This document shows positions 9,705-18,085 of a DNA stretch of 64,000 nt, piece by piece (position 1 is the first letter of the stretch; every line of letters begins with the position of its first letter). Position numbers and translations under genes: made by a program. Origin of the DNA: Porphyromonas somerae DSM 23386 (lineage in GTDB: Bacteria; Bacteroidota; Bacteroidia; Bacteroidales; Porphyromonadaceae); the NCBI RefSeq assembly GCF_000372405.1, contig NZ_AQVC01000009.1:1-64000 (forward strand), read 5' to 3'. Below the pieces are notes generated by a model, which was not told the DNA's origin, did not search any database, and worked only from the letters and a program-made list of their open reading frames with translations.

Positions 9705-9938
9705 ATCAAGAAGTTACGAAAAGAGTGTAATTTATTGGAAATGAGCGTAGGTTAATTGCTCTTGATAGTAATAGGTTACGATTTAGTTAGTTATCTACTG
9801 CATTATCCTTCTGCGCGTTGCGTAACCTTCAAAGAACTCTTCGTATGCAAAAGTAGCTATTTAATTCGAGATTTTGATATAAACTCCCGTTTTTTATCCC
9901 CTCATTCATAAGAATTTTCCGTAAAAGCGGTATTGTCC

Positions 9939-10063
9939 GTCGGCACACCATTGCCCAAAACGAGTTTGGAACAAACGTGTGCCGACTACCGCATAGCTGG
10001 AGAAAAGGGCATTGCCTCACGCCTAAACGATGTTTAGACAGATGAAGCAATGCCCCTTTCTTT
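9939..10063. other. Structured left end with two strong hairpins
   Basis: GTCGGCACAC (9939-9948) pairs with GTGTGCCGAC (9977-9986). AAAGGGCATTGC (10004-10015) pairs with GCAATGCCC(C)TTT (10047-10059) and encloses a smaller stem CTAAAC/GTTTAG (10023-10028 and 10032-10037). The second stem is followed by CTTTT, so it could end transcription entering from the host. I see no convincing gene in 9705-10159. Confidence 0.5.
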
Positions 10064-10159
10064 TGCGCCTATGCCAAGAGGTGCTTTTACGGGTTTTCAA
10101 ATGATTTTTCTTTTTTCGCTGTCTCTTTTGCCGGAAGCGGAAAGTGAATGCAGAGTGTG

Positions 10160-10399
10160 TCAGCCTGCCCCATGAATGAAACAGGCGCCCACACACAGCC
10201 GGACAAACCGGGAAGAATGATTGTTGCCACCCGGCTGAACAAGTTCCGTCGGATCGGAAACAATCATACTTCCTTTGTTGTGGTTTGCCCTTTTCACGCT
10301 TCCGGTGATGTCTTTTTCCTTTTGGTGATTCTTTTTTTTACGGATTTTCCCCTGAAGTTTTTTTCTACACAATCTGCCTCTGTTTTCGTTTACCTCCAT
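10160..10399 (-). CDS. Hypothetical small basic protein
   Basis: A 79-codon frame begins MEVNENRGRLCRKKLQGKIR, has a strongly basic N-terminal half and no recognised domain. A possible -7 box TACCTTTG lies upstream on the - strand at 10447-10454, and an in-frame ATG 24 bases further upstream is an alternative start. A longer open frame on the + strand covers the same bases, so coding status is uncertain. I see no other gene between 10400 and 10719. Confidence 0.3.
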   Translation of the reverse strand: MEVNENRGRLCRKKLQGKIRKKKNHQKEKDITGSVKRANHNKGSMIVSDPTELVQPGGNNHSSRFVRLCVGACFIHGAG

Positions 10400-10719
10400 T
10401 TTGCGCCTTTCAGTAAGCCGCATCAGTCAGTCATTTTCGTTCTGGGCGCAAAGGTAATTCCGGGATTGGACGGGAAAGCAAGGTCAAGCCTCCTGTTTTC
10501 GGTAAAAATCTCCAGCCCTGCGGGTAGTATTTTGACCGAAAAACCTTGCATTCCCTAATCCCTACCTTTTCAAGCACCCGAAACGAAAACGACCGATGCG
10601 ACAGAAAGACGCATAAAAAAAATGTCGGATAAACGAGAGGCAGATAAGATAGTTTGAAACTCAACTCCCTCAGCTCTTGAATCCGCATTAAAAACAAAAA
10701 AATCAAAAACAGCGAAGAT

Positions 10720-10935
10720 ATGACGGCAACGGCAAATTTCAGACAAATGGCGCAACACATCGGGTTGGCGATATGCGGCTTGATGATGCGCACCGCCTTC
10801 GGGGTGTTCGGCATCCTTTGGGGCATCATCAGAGAGATTGTAAACGGAGTGTTCCGAGTGGCGATAGGTGTAATCGTGGCTATCCTTTCCACCATTGCCT
10901 TCTTTGGCTTCATCCTTTGGTTATTCACCCTTTAA
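10720..10935 (+). CDS. Small membrane protein of the element
   Basis: The 71 residues are almost entirely hydrophobic after residue 12, with two likely membrane helices (about 13-35 and 42-68). No named family is recognised. It heads the + strand accessory operon that continues through the PcfK/PcfJ genes, with an A-rich leader (AAAAACAAAAAAATC) just before the ATG. A role in the conjugative membrane complex or in host adaptation is only a guess. Confidence 0.6.
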   Translation: MTATANFRQMAQHIGLAICGLMMRTAFGVFGILWGIIREIVNGVFRVAIGVIVAILSTIAFFGFILWLFTL

Positions 10936-10946
10936 CCCTTACCGAC

Positions 10947-11168
10947 ATGGCAAAAAGAAACAGCAAGACGGCAGCGCAGCAGTGCAGATATTACGAGGTG
11001 GACAACATCTTCGTGTATATGGTGGAAACGTACATCAACGGCAATTTTGAAACTTTCCGAAGATTGTACCACGAACTGAACAAGGACGCACGGAGGGATT
11101 TCATGGACTTCCTTCTCAGCGAGGTAGAGCCGACCTATTGGAGAGAGATACTGAAACAGATAATCTAA
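10947..11168 (+). CDS. Hypothetical protein, accessory operon
   Basis: The 73 residues begin MAKRNSKTAAQQCRYYEVDN and end in an acidic/aromatic stretch with EPTYWREIL. An open frame extends further upstream, but the ATG at 10947 is chosen because it lies 11 bases after the previous stop and begins the conserved-looking part. No domain is recognised. The position, 13 bases before the PcfK-like gene, indicates co-transcription. Confidence 0.6.
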   Translation: MAKRNSKTAAQQCRYYEVDNIFVYMVETYINGNFETFRRLYHELNKDARRDFMDFLLSEVEPTYWREILKQII

Positions 11169-11181
11169 AAATGACAGCGAT

Positions 11182-11598
11182 ATGAAAGGAACAGACCATT
11201 TCAAGAGAACGATATATATGTACTTGGAACAGCGTGCGGAGGAAGATGCGCTATTTGCAAAGAAGTACCGCAACCCTGCCAAGAACATGGACGAGTGCGT
11301 GACCCACATTCTGAACTATGTGCAGAAAAGCGGTTGCAACGGTTTCACGGACGGAGAGATATTCGGGCAAGCCATCCACTACTATGAGGAAAACGAGATA
11401 GAGGTGGGCAAACCGATGGACTGCCAAGTGGTTGTGAACCACGTTGTGAAACTCACGGCAGAGGAAAAGGCGGAGGCACGTCAGAACGCTGTCCGCAAAT
11501 ACCAAGAGGAGGAACTCCGCAAGTTGCAGAACCGCCACAGACCGTCAGCGAGAAAAGAAAACCAACCCCAACCCTCATTATTTGATTTAGGCTTATGA
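11182..11598 (+). CDS. PcfK-like family protein
   Basis: The 138 residues match the PcfK-like family found beside PcfJ on conjugative elements. The start MKGTDHFKRTIYMYLEQRAE and the middle NMDECVTHILNYVQKSGC are typical. The C-terminal third is charged and coiled (EEKAEARQNAVRKYQEEELR) and ends in SLFDLGL. The original pcf genes are from Enterococcus pCF10, where they belong to the transfer operon; the biochemical role here is unknown. The stop overlaps the start of the next gene (ATGA). Confidence 0.8.
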   Translation: MKGTDHFKRTIYMYLEQRAEEDALFAKKYRNPAKNMDECVTHILNYVQKSGCNGFTDGEIFGQAIHYYEENEIEVGKPMDCQVVVNHVVKLTAEEKAEARQNAVRKYQEEELRKLQNRHRPSARKENQPQPSLFDLGL

Positions 11599-12926
11599 AA
11601 CCGAAGACCAAGATACAGAAAGAGGTGGCAAGACTTTCCGCCAACCTTCGCCCCATATCAGCGACACAAATAGATTGGGCATACCGCCACTGCGTTGAGC
11701 ATATCGGCTACCGCACCAAGAAAGGGAACATCACCTGTTCCGACTGCGGTCACGAGTGGCACAGCGACAGCGGACTATGCGACACCCTTGAAGGCTGCAC
11801 CTGCCCCAAATGCCATGCCGAACTCAAAGTGCAGGACACACGCAGACGCATCTACAAGGAAACGCAGAATTTCAGCGTGATAACCACCTGCAAAGGGTAT
11901 CAGGTAATCCGCGTGGCGCAGGTCAGATGCGAGAGCAGGAAAGGCGAACCGATGCGTTTCTACTGCCACGAGGTCGTGCAGCGTTGGATTTCACCCGACG
12001 GCAAGGTTACGGACATGGCGTTGCTCCGTGGCTTCCTTTTCTGCTATTGCGATGTGTGGGCATTAGGCAGCGATATGGAGGTAAGACCGCACAACAGCCT
12101 ATACGATGATGTGGTGGCAAGAAGCTGTGCATATCCAAAGATGAGGATATTGCCCCAACTCAGACGTAACGGCTTCAAGGGCGATTTCCACGGCATCTCC
12201 CCCGTGCGTCTTTTCAAAGCCTTGCTTTCAGACCCAAGAATTGAAACCCTTATGAAAGGCGGTGAGATTGAGGTCATGAAACACTTTCTTTTCAATACCC
12301 GTACTGCCGATGAATGTTGGGCATCATATCTGATTGCCAAGCGTCACAAGTATCAGATAGACAACCTCTCAATGTGGTGCGACTATCTGCGTATGCTCAA
12401 AAAACTCGGTCAAGACCTCCGTAACCCGAAGAACATCTGTCCCGAAGATTTCATGGCGGCACACGACAACGCAACCCGAAAAATTGAAGCCATACACGAG
12501 AAGGAAAGAGCCGCAGAGCAACGCCGTTGGGAGATTGAAAGGCGTGAGCGTGAGCAACAGCGACAACTCCAACGAAAGAAAGATGCGGAGGATTTCATCG
12601 CCAACAAATCCAAATTCTTCGGCTTGGTAATCACGGACGAGGAAATAATCGTCAAGGTGCTTGAAAGCATAGACGAGTATTACAACGAGGGCAAGACGCA
12701 GGGCATCTGCGTGTTTGGCAGTGGATACTACAAGAAAGCCGACACCCTCATACTATCGGCAAGGATTGGCGATGAGATTATTGAAACCGTAGAGGTGGAC
12801 TTGCGAACCCTCGAAGTGGTGCAGTGCCACGGCAAGCACAACCAGGACACCGAATATCACGAGCGCATCATAGACCTTGTGAACAAGAACGCCAACCTTA
12901 TCCGTGAGCGGATGAAAGCGGCATAG
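11595..12926 (+). CDS. PcfJ domain-containing protein
   Basis: The 443-residue protein has two CxxC-type zinc-ribbon pairs near the N-terminus (CSDCGHEW and CTCPKCHAEL), then the PcfJ-like core, and a long charged helix around residues 290-330 rich in E, R and Q. PcfJ-like proteins travel with conjugative elements, and the zinc ribbon suggests nucleic-acid contact. It is coupled to the PcfK-like gene by a 4-base overlap. No enzyme function can be assigned. Confidence 0.8.
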   Translation: MKPKTKIQKEVARLSANLRPISATQIDWAYRHCVEHIGYRTKKGNITCSDCGHEWHSDSGLCDTLEGCTCPKCHAELKVQDTRRRIYKETQNFSVITTCKGYQVIRVAQVRCESRKGEPMRFYCHEVVQRWISPDGKVTDMALLRGFLFCYCDVWALGSDMEVRPHNSLYDDVVARSCAYPKMRILPQLRRNGFKGDFHGISPVRLFKALLSDPRIETLMKGGEIEVMKHFLFNTRTADECWASYLIAKRHKYQIDNLSMWCDYLRMLKKLGQDLRNPKNICPEDFMAAHDNATRKIEAIHEKERAAEQRRWEIERREREQQRQLQRKKDAEDFIANKSKFFGLVITDEEIIVKVLESIDEYYNEGKTQGICVFGSGYYKKADTLILSARIGDEIIETVEVDLRTLEVVQCHGKHNQDTEYHERIIDLVNKNANLIRERMKAA

Positions 12927-12950
12927 CATAACCCCTAAAACAACATTGAT

Positions 12951-13208
12951 ATGGAAGTAAGAATTGAAAGTATGATTTGTGTGTGGGATGATGCAATCCC
13001 CACGATGTTCCTTGAATTTGTGAACCTCCTCACTCTCACAACGAGTGAGGGGGAATTGAGAAAGAGCGTAAAGGAGTTTGCCGAGAAGCACGAACTTGAC
13101 AAGTTTTTCCTTTACGGCTTCGGCTCACACCATTTCTACCTGCACCAACGCTACACAAGCAACCCCGAAATGGTGATGAAGAACAGAGTTCTGTCAGTAC
13201 ATTTTTAA
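12951..13208 (+). CDS. Hypothetical protein, accessory operon
   Basis: The 85 residues begin MEVRIESMICVWDDAIPTMF and have no recognised domain. The middle is a likely helix (LTTSEGELRKSVKEFAEKH) and the end is aromatic. It follows PcfJ by 24 bases, with an A-rich leader. It is probably a conserved small gene of this element family. Confidence 0.6.
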   Translation: MEVRIESMICVWDDAIPTMFLEFVNLLTLTTSEGELRKSVKEFAEKHELDKFFLYGFGSHHFYLHQRYTSNPEMVMKNRVLSVHF

Positions 13209-13227
13209 CCATCTAAAAAGCAACATT

Positions 13228-13461
13228 ATGACAACACGAATGACCATCAACGGAGTAAGCACCTGCGCGGAAGCAGGTACGGAGAAATACGAGCGTTTCC
13301 AATCGGGTATCGGAAGACGCAGGCGGACACTTGTGCAGTACGACTACCGCCACCCCATAGACAGAGAATTGTTCTCTTGTGTCAAACCCACGTTGGACGA
13401 GTGCCGAGCCGCACGGGACAAGTGGCTGAACGCAAAGAAGGGAAAGGAGGACAGACTATGA
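13228..13461 (+). CDS. DUF3873 family protein
   Basis: The 77 residues open with MTTRMTINGVSTCAEAGTEK, the pattern I associate with DUF3873, a small family restricted to Bacteroidota mobile elements. The rest is basic (GIGRRRRTLVQYDY) and ends with a helix. The function is unknown. The TGA overlaps the ATG of the next gene. Confidence 0.7.
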   Translation: MTTRMTINGVSTCAEAGTEKYERFQSGIGRRRRTLVQYDYRHPIDRELFSCVKPTLDECRAARDKWLNAKKGKEDRL

Positions 13462-13703
13462 ACACGACCTATCAAACGCTGATAGTCAAGTTCAGCGAAC
13501 CTATCACGGCATTGGACGGTATCTTTGACGATACCGGAGCGTGGGGAACGGACACCCTCAAGGGGTGGATAGATGATTACGAAAGCACACGTTTCACCGC
13601 CACCGACAGCCATACGGCAGTCATCACGAGCGAGTACAATATGGAATGTGTGAAAGAGTGGCTACAACGGCAGACCCCCATTTCCGAAATGCGAGAATTT
13701 TGA
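13458..13703 (+). CDS. Hypothetical protein, accessory operon
   Basis: The 81 residues (start MNTTYQTLIVKFSEPITALD) have alternating strands and a short acidic segment. No domain is recognised. The ATG at 13458 is chosen because it forms an ATGA overlap with the DUF3873 stop; a longer open frame begins at 13377 inside that gene. The operon position makes real coding likely. Confidence 0.55.
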   Translation: MNTTYQTLIVKFSEPITALDGIFDDTGAWGTDTLKGWIDDYESTRFTATDSHTAVITSEYNMECVKEWLQRQTPISEMREF

Positions 13704-13756
13704 ACGGGATGGCGGTGTCCGCACCGCCAATACTTAAAACCCTAAAAACAAAAGAT

Positions 13757-14065
13757 ATGATAGCCAAGACGATATTACAGCAGATAGGCGGAAAACGCTT
13801 CACCGCCATGACAGGTAGCCGTGATTTCATAGATATGGGCAACGGCTTACGGATGAGCCTTGCAAGGAACAAAACAAGTGCCAACCGCCTTGACATCATC
13901 TATGACGAAGGGGCAGACCTCTACAATATGCGCTTCTACCGCAGGACGTTCAGCAAAAAGACCTTTGAGTGCAAGACAAAGGACATTGCCGTACACGAGG
14001 GTATCTATTTTGATATGCTGGAGGAAATGTTCACGATGGTGACGGGACTTTACACACGCTTTTGA
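13757..14065 (+). CDS. Hypothetical protein, end of accessory operon
   Basis: The 102 residues begin MIAKTILQQIGGKRFTAMTG and include FRRTF-like basic patches and the acidic end DMLEEMFTMVTG. No domain is recognised. The start at 13757 follows a purine-rich leader (AAAACAAAAGAT); the frame stays open further upstream but without a good start. It is the last gene of the + strand accessory operon. Confidence 0.55.
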   Translation: MIAKTILQQIGGKRFTAMTGSRDFIDMGNGLRMSLARNKTSANRLDIIYDEGADLYNMRFYRRTFSKKTFECKTKDIAVHEGIYFDMLEEMFTMVTGLYTRF

Positions 14066-14160
14066 GTGGCGGGGCGGCGAGAGCCGCCCTACTTTCTTTC
14101 AGTGAGCATGATGGCGGACAAAGAAAGTAGCAAAGAAACCTTTGTCCAATCTGCGATAAC

Positions 14161-14187
14161 TAAAAAATCCGCAAGTAAAACTTGCGG
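14161..14187 (-). terminator. Intrinsic terminator, - strand
   Basis: CCGCAAG (14169-14175) pairs with CTTGCGG (14181-14187) across a five-base loop. On the - strand it is followed by ATTTTTTA. It lies beyond the transfer operon and probably acts as a second stop for it. The 14066-14552 interval otherwise has no convincing gene; a 158-codon open frame on the - strand there has no recognisable domain. Confidence 0.6.
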
Positions 14188-14496
14188 AGGCTATATATTG
14201 GGTCGTTATTTTTTGGTGGAGGGGAATGATAATCTCGAACCGTTGAACTACACATTTCTGCTTCGTCTCCATTTCCCCCAACGATTTGATACGTTCAATC
14301 ATTTTTGTTGTTCCTTTCTGAATTTTCCTAAATACTTTCTTCATAATTTCGCTATACTTTTTATGGTTAATAACTATGTTTTGTATTGCTCTCACAACAC
14401 TTACAACTTGAAGTGTTATTTGGAAACCGATAGGCAAAAATGGCTCAACGATGTCAATTAACGAGAAAATCCTACGATAATCTATCAAGTGATAGA

Positions 14497-14535
14497 GCAA
14501 AAGACGTGCCAAGTTAAATATGGCACGTCTTTTGC
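14497..14535. terminator. Strong hairpin after the transfer operon
   Basis: A perfect 15-base stem (GCAAAAGACGTGCCA and its complement) with a nine-base loop lies 18 bases past the last - strand transfer gene. The stem has A- and T-rich bases at its foot, so it could end transcripts from either direction, separating the tra operon from the convergent accessory operon. Confidence 0.7.
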
Positions 14536-14552
14536 CAGTTTTGTCAGTCCTT

Positions 14553-15080
14553 TTATGGGATATACAACAGCGCAAACTCCGCCTTTCTCCGTTTGAGCAG
14601 CATGGCGTGGCGTTTTCCTTTGTAGTTGCAGAAGGCTATATACTCACGGTAGATGTTCCTGTCACCAGCTTCCAGCTTCTTGATTAAGGTGCTTTTGGGG
14701 ATTGTTTTGCTGCCTAACAGCTTCGCCGGTCCCACATTGTAAGCTAACGTGCCAAGCAAAATCGAATCAACCCCGAATTTACGGAACATGGCGACAAATT
14801 TGCGCAGGTCTTTCCGCAAAAGTTCATCCGCATCCCGTTTTGTCATGGTTCGTGCCGAATACTTCTCGTTTGGCAAAAGTTTGTGACCCCAACCGACGTA
14901 TGGGTAGTGTTTTTCTGAGTGCCAGCCTTCAAAGTAGCGGCAGCATAAAAAAGCACGTTCCATAAGCGGCAGTCGGTAGATTGCCGCCTGCCCGTCCGTT
15001 CCCTCTTGGCGGCTGATCTGCGCGGACACAGAACAGACCGTCAGAAGTGAACAGAGCATTGTCATGAATACACGCATCAT
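14553..15080 (-). CDS. Lysozyme-like glycoside hydrolase, transfer operon
   Basis: The 175-residue protein has a signal peptide (cleavage near VSAQ, residues 18-21) and the GH24-type pattern of a catalytic Glu in FEGWHS followed by YPYVGWGHKL. Such muramidases open the peptidoglycan locally for assembly of the transfer channel. It is the last gene of the tra operon and overlaps traQ by four bases. A good N-terminal half and a basic C-terminal half (KRHAMLLKRRKAEF) are both present. Confidence 0.85.
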   Translation of the reverse strand: MMRVFMTMLCSLLTVCSVSAQISRQEGTDGQAAIYRLPLMERAFLCCRYFEGWHSEKHYPYVGWGHKLLPNEKYSARTMTKRDADELLRKDLRKFVAMFRKFGVDSILLGTLAYNVGPAKLLGSKTIPKSTLIKKLEAGDRNIYREYIAFCNYKGKRHAMLLKRRKAEFALLYIP

Positions 15081-15580
15081 TTCAACAAGGGGCTGAAGTT
15101 GCCGATGGGAACGATGGTAAGATCGTCGTCCTTTACATTCCTGTTGTTGAAGTCAAATTCCAGTTCGTAGGAGTTGCTAAAGTTATCCTCCACCACCACG
15201 ATGAAATTATGCGCCTCATCACCCGCCGCCGTGTAGTACAGGCGGAATTTTTCGTTCTCCAGCAGGTAGCGGTCGTTAGGCAGGAAGGTGATGCCGTTAT
15301 CCATTTTGAGCGAGCCTTCCCCCTCGAACTGGAAATAGCGGATGGTATAGAGCGTACCCGAAAAGTCGCCCTCCTTTTTCAGTTCACAGCGGATTTCCAC
15401 TGTCTGCCCCTTTACTACCTTGTTCGGCACGGGCATGACCTCCACCGTGAAGGGATAGGACTGCTGGATGTCCATGTCATCGTCACATGACACGAGGGTG
15501 AATGACATGGCGGCTATCAGGCATAACGCCACTGCCTTGAATATTGATGTTCTCTTGTTTCTGTTGTTCAGTATGTTCAT
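15077..15580 (-). CDS. traQ: Conjugal transfer protein TraQ (DUF3872), lipoprotein
   Basis: The 167-residue protein starts MNILNNRNKRTSIFKAVALC and carries a lipobox LVSC at residues 28-31, so it is probably an outer-membrane or periplasmic lipoprotein. The mature part is beta-rich and fits DUF3872 (TraQ of CTnDOT). The ATG at 15580 overlaps the traP stop (ATGA); a longer frame reaching into traP is ignored. Its exact job in the mating channel is unknown. Confidence 0.85.
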   Translation of the reverse strand: MNILNNRNKRTSIFKAVALCLIAAMSFTLVSCDDDMDIQQSYPFTVEVMPVPNKVVKGQTVEIRCELKKEGDFSGTLYTIRYFQFEGEGSLKMDNGITFLPNDRYLLENEKFRLYYTAAGDEAHNFIVVVEDNFSNSYELEFDFNNRNVKDDDLTIVPIGNFSPLLK

Positions 15581-16479
15581 TGTTCTTCGATTTTTAGATG
15601 GTTGTTTTTCTGTTTTTTCGTTGTCAGTTGCAGGTACTCGTTCAAGTCCTTGCAACCGTCATAGAGGGAGGAACGGTCGGTGACACGTTCCCCGTATCGC
15701 ATGGTAAGTGCGGCAAGCGTCCGCCGTCCGGCTTCGTCACGGTCGAGGAAGCAGCCGATGCGCCCGTATCCGTCCAGCAATCCCGCCGCCTTCTCCACGT
15801 TGGCGACTGAGTTCAGCACAAGACAGTCAGCGTTACCGGTTACACCAAGCGTCACGGCAGAGAGAAAGTCCATGAAGCCCTCGAACACGAGGCACTCGTC
15901 AGCCGGGATGTCATTCGCCTTTACCAGTGATACAGACTTCGGAGGTATGCAACCCTTGAAATATCGGCTTCTGACTTCATAGCCACCTGCCATGTTCGGA
16001 AAGCCAACGGCAAAATACCGTTTCCCACGCACACCGTAGTTCAAGCGGCAGCAGTGACGGGATGCGATGGCGTAAGGGATGCCCCGTTCCTCTAAATACT
16101 CCGTCAGCAGTGAGCGGAGCAGCGGAGCGACCTCCACATCCTCAAAAACGGATTCGGTCGGCTTCGAGAGATAGACGGGCTTTTCCCATCCGGCAACCGT
16201 CATATTGGCGGCTTCCGCTATGAACTTCGCTTGCTTCATGAAGTCATCGCTTTGCAGAAACTCCCCGGCAAGCGTGAAGATGTCGCCGCCCTTGCCCAAA
16301 CCGAAGTCGTACCAGAGCTGTTTCGCCACGTTCACACGGAAAGAGGATGTGCGCTCGCCCCTGTACGGGGCAAGATACCACAGCTCGTTACCGCTCCTTC
16401 TGACAGGCTCATGCCCCAGCCGTGCGAGAAAATCCGCAAGCGGCATCCTTCTGACAGCATCTATTTCCGTCCTTTCCAT
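15577..16479 (-). CDS. traP: Conjugal transfer protein TraP, DNA primase-like
   Basis: The 300-residue protein has an N-terminal CHC2-type fold (LADFLARLGHEPVRRSGNELWY) in which the usual zinc ligands are largely absent, and a Toprim domain with ECLVFEGFMDFLSA (acidic E) and GCFLDRDEAGRRT (DxD). It probably makes primers on the transferred strand. The ATG at 16479 is chosen because the family begins near IDAVRRMPLADFL; 45 codons of open frame upstream look spurious. It lies 7 bases after traO. Confidence 0.85.
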   Translation of the reverse strand: MERTEIDAVRRMPLADFLARLGHEPVRRSGNELWYLAPYRGERTSSFRVNVAKQLWYDFGLGKGGDIFTLAGEFLQSDDFMKQAKFIAEAANMTVAGWEKPVYLSKPTESVFEDVEVAPLLRSLLTEYLEERGIPYAIASRHCCRLNYGVRGKRYFAVGFPNMAGGYEVRSRYFKGCIPPKSVSLVKANDIPADECLVFEGFMDFLSAVTLGVTGNADCLVLNSVANVEKAAGLLDGYGRIGCFLDRDEAGRRTLAALTMRYGERVTDRSSLYDGCKDLNEYLQLTTKKQKNNHLKIEEQ

Positions 16480-16486
16480 GCCCGTG

Positions 16487-17062
16487 TCAGTTGATGATGA
16501 ACTTGATACCGACCCCGAACTGCGTGTGGAACTTCCGTGTGTCGCCACCCCAAAGGCAACGCTCCCGCAGGTTGGCAAGCAGGGCGATACGGTCTGCCAC
16601 GTAACACTCCACATCGAGCGTCAGCGCACCGCCGTAGATGAAGGCGTCCCGGTCGTGCAGCGTGGAGCCGTCATGCAGCACCTTCTTCCCCCAATTTACC
16701 GCCTCATATCCGGCGAGAGCCGAAGCCCCGGCATAGACGAAAACAATCTTTCGGGCGTCCGACAGTATCTTGAAGTAATAGCCGCCCTCCGCCGTGAACT
16801 GCGCCACGGGTATCTTGGTGTCCTTGTAGGGATTGTTCTTCAACAGGTATTCGCCACCGAACACCCACTTGTTCCCCTTCTTCGTGTAGGTGGAGAGAGC
16901 CGCCCCGAAGCTGTACCCGCCGTCCTTGCCGCCGAGATTGAAGCCGTCCGCCATGTCCGCCCTCACCTCGATGCCCTGCATCTTCGGCAGACACCGCTGG
17001 GCGTGCGCCTGCCCTGTAAAAAGGGCAAGCGACGCGATGATTATTGCGATGTACTTTCTCAT
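16487..17062 (-). CDS. traO: Conjugal transfer protein TraO
   Basis: The 191-residue protein has a signal peptide ending AHAQ (residues 19-22) and a mature region rich in alternating beta strands that ends in GVGIKFIIN, as in outer-membrane barrel proteins. It matches the TraO family of Bacteroides conjugative transposons. It starts two bases after the traN stop. A role as the outer-membrane part of the transfer channel is inferred. Confidence 0.9.
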   Translation of the reverse strand: MRKYIAIIIASLALFTGQAHAQRCLPKMQGIEVRADMADGFNLGGKDGGYSFGAALSTYTKKGNKWVFGGEYLLKNNPYKDTKIPVAQFTAEGGYYFKILSDARKIVFVYAGASALAGYEAVNWGKKVLHDGSTLHDRDAFIYGGALTLDVECYVADRIALLANLRERCLWGGDTRKFHTQFGVGIKFIIN

Positions 17063-17064
17063 GG

Positions 17065-18051
17065 TCAGCGTACTTGAAGTTCGTTGATGGTACCCGCGCG
17101 TACCAAATCCTCGTTCTCAATCACGAAGGACTGGTGACGGCCGCCGTTCTTCTCGTTCAATTCCACCACGAGGCACTTGTCATCGGGGATGGTGAACTTC
17201 GCCATCGTGAAGACCGTGCGCTCGCTCTTTTTGCCCGGCACGAGGGTGGCGTAGTTCTGCGCGCGGAGCGGCAGAATAATCTGCTCCTGCACGGCAGTAC
17301 GCTTCGCAACCTTCTTGTCCACGATTTTCCAAGTGATGTAGTCCACATCGAAAGGCACGTTGCTCTGGTTCTTTATCTCCGTGTGGAAATAAAGCAAGCC
17401 GTTGTGCGTGTAGATGCCTTTCAACAGGTATTGGATGCCGAAACGCTTGCAGCCGATATGCTTCACCTCGCGCTTGTTCTGTTTGTGGATGGACTTCATG
17501 ATAAGGCGCACCAGCATCGGGCTTTCGCTGCCCAGCTCTTTCAGATAGATTTCCTGCGCGTTGTTCGGGCGGTTCACCGTGCTGCCGTCATGGATGAAGT
17601 CGCACATCTCCACGTTGAGCAACAGCGGTTCGGCGGCGTACTTCACGTTGAAGGTGTAGAAACTGCCGTCCTCCGTGATGACGGACATATTCGTTTCGTT
17701 GGGAAAATTCCTTACGGTAGCCTTCACACGGATGATGTTCTCCGCTCCGTCGGCTTTCCCGGCAATCAGGTCGGGCGAGCCTAAATCGACATAGCGCACC
17801 TCCGCCGGAAAAATGACGTGGACGGTCTTGTCGTAGGTCACTTCCAGACCGTGCGGCGGTATCATGCGGTCGAAGGTCAGCTTGCGTGACAGCCCGTGAT
17901 ATAGGTCGCCGTCCGCCTCCTTCTGCGGATAGACCTCCTTCGTCAAGGTCGGTTGTTCACTTCCGTTGGTCGTTTCAACGGTTACATTCTCCTGCGCGTT
18001 GGCAGTTATGATGCCCATAGCGAGGGCAAACATGATGATTACTTTTCTCAT
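17065..18051 (-). CDS. traN: Conjugal transfer protein TraN (DUF4138)
   Basis: The 328-residue protein has a signal peptide (MRKVIIMFALAMGIITANAQ) and the DUF4138 body, with the early stretch GLEVTYDKTVHVIFPAEVRYVDLG that recalls VirB9-type periplasmic components. It is preceded by the leader motif CCACTAAAATCCAAAAGTA (18052-18070), also found before traI and others. It probably forms part of the channel core with TraM and TraO. Confidence 0.9.
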   Translation of the reverse strand: MRKVIIMFALAMGIITANAQENVTVETTNGSEQPTLTKEVYPQKEADGDLYHGLSRKLTFDRMIPPHGLEVTYDKTVHVIFPAEVRYVDLGSPDLIAGKADGAENIIRVKATVRNFPNETNMSVITEDGSFYTFNVKYAAEPLLLNVEMCDFIHDGSTVNRPNNAQEIYLKELGSESPMLVRLIMKSIHKQNKREVKHIGCKRFGIQYLLKGIYTHNGLLYFHTEIKNQSNVPFDVDYITWKIVDKKVAKRTAVQEQIILPLRAQNYATLVPGKKSERTVFTMAKFTIPDDKCLVVELNEKNGGRHQSFVIENEDLVRAGTINELQVR

Positions 18052-18085
18052 TACTTTTGGATTTTAGTGGTAATTTTTATTGTTT

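Noticed and set aside
10148-10558. 136-codon open frame on the + strand in the left end
   Set aside because: No recognisable domain, unlikely composition, and a competing frame with a promoter box on the other strand.
14208-14250. tRNA- or tmRNA-like 3' end on the - strand (GGTTCGAG, then TCCACCA, then a terminator)
   Set aside because: The T stem does not pair and no acceptor 5' strand is found; at most a decayed remnant.
14099-14575. 158-codon open frame on the - strand after the transfer operon
   Set aside because: It spans both terminator hairpins, overlaps the lysozyme gene end and has no recognised domain.
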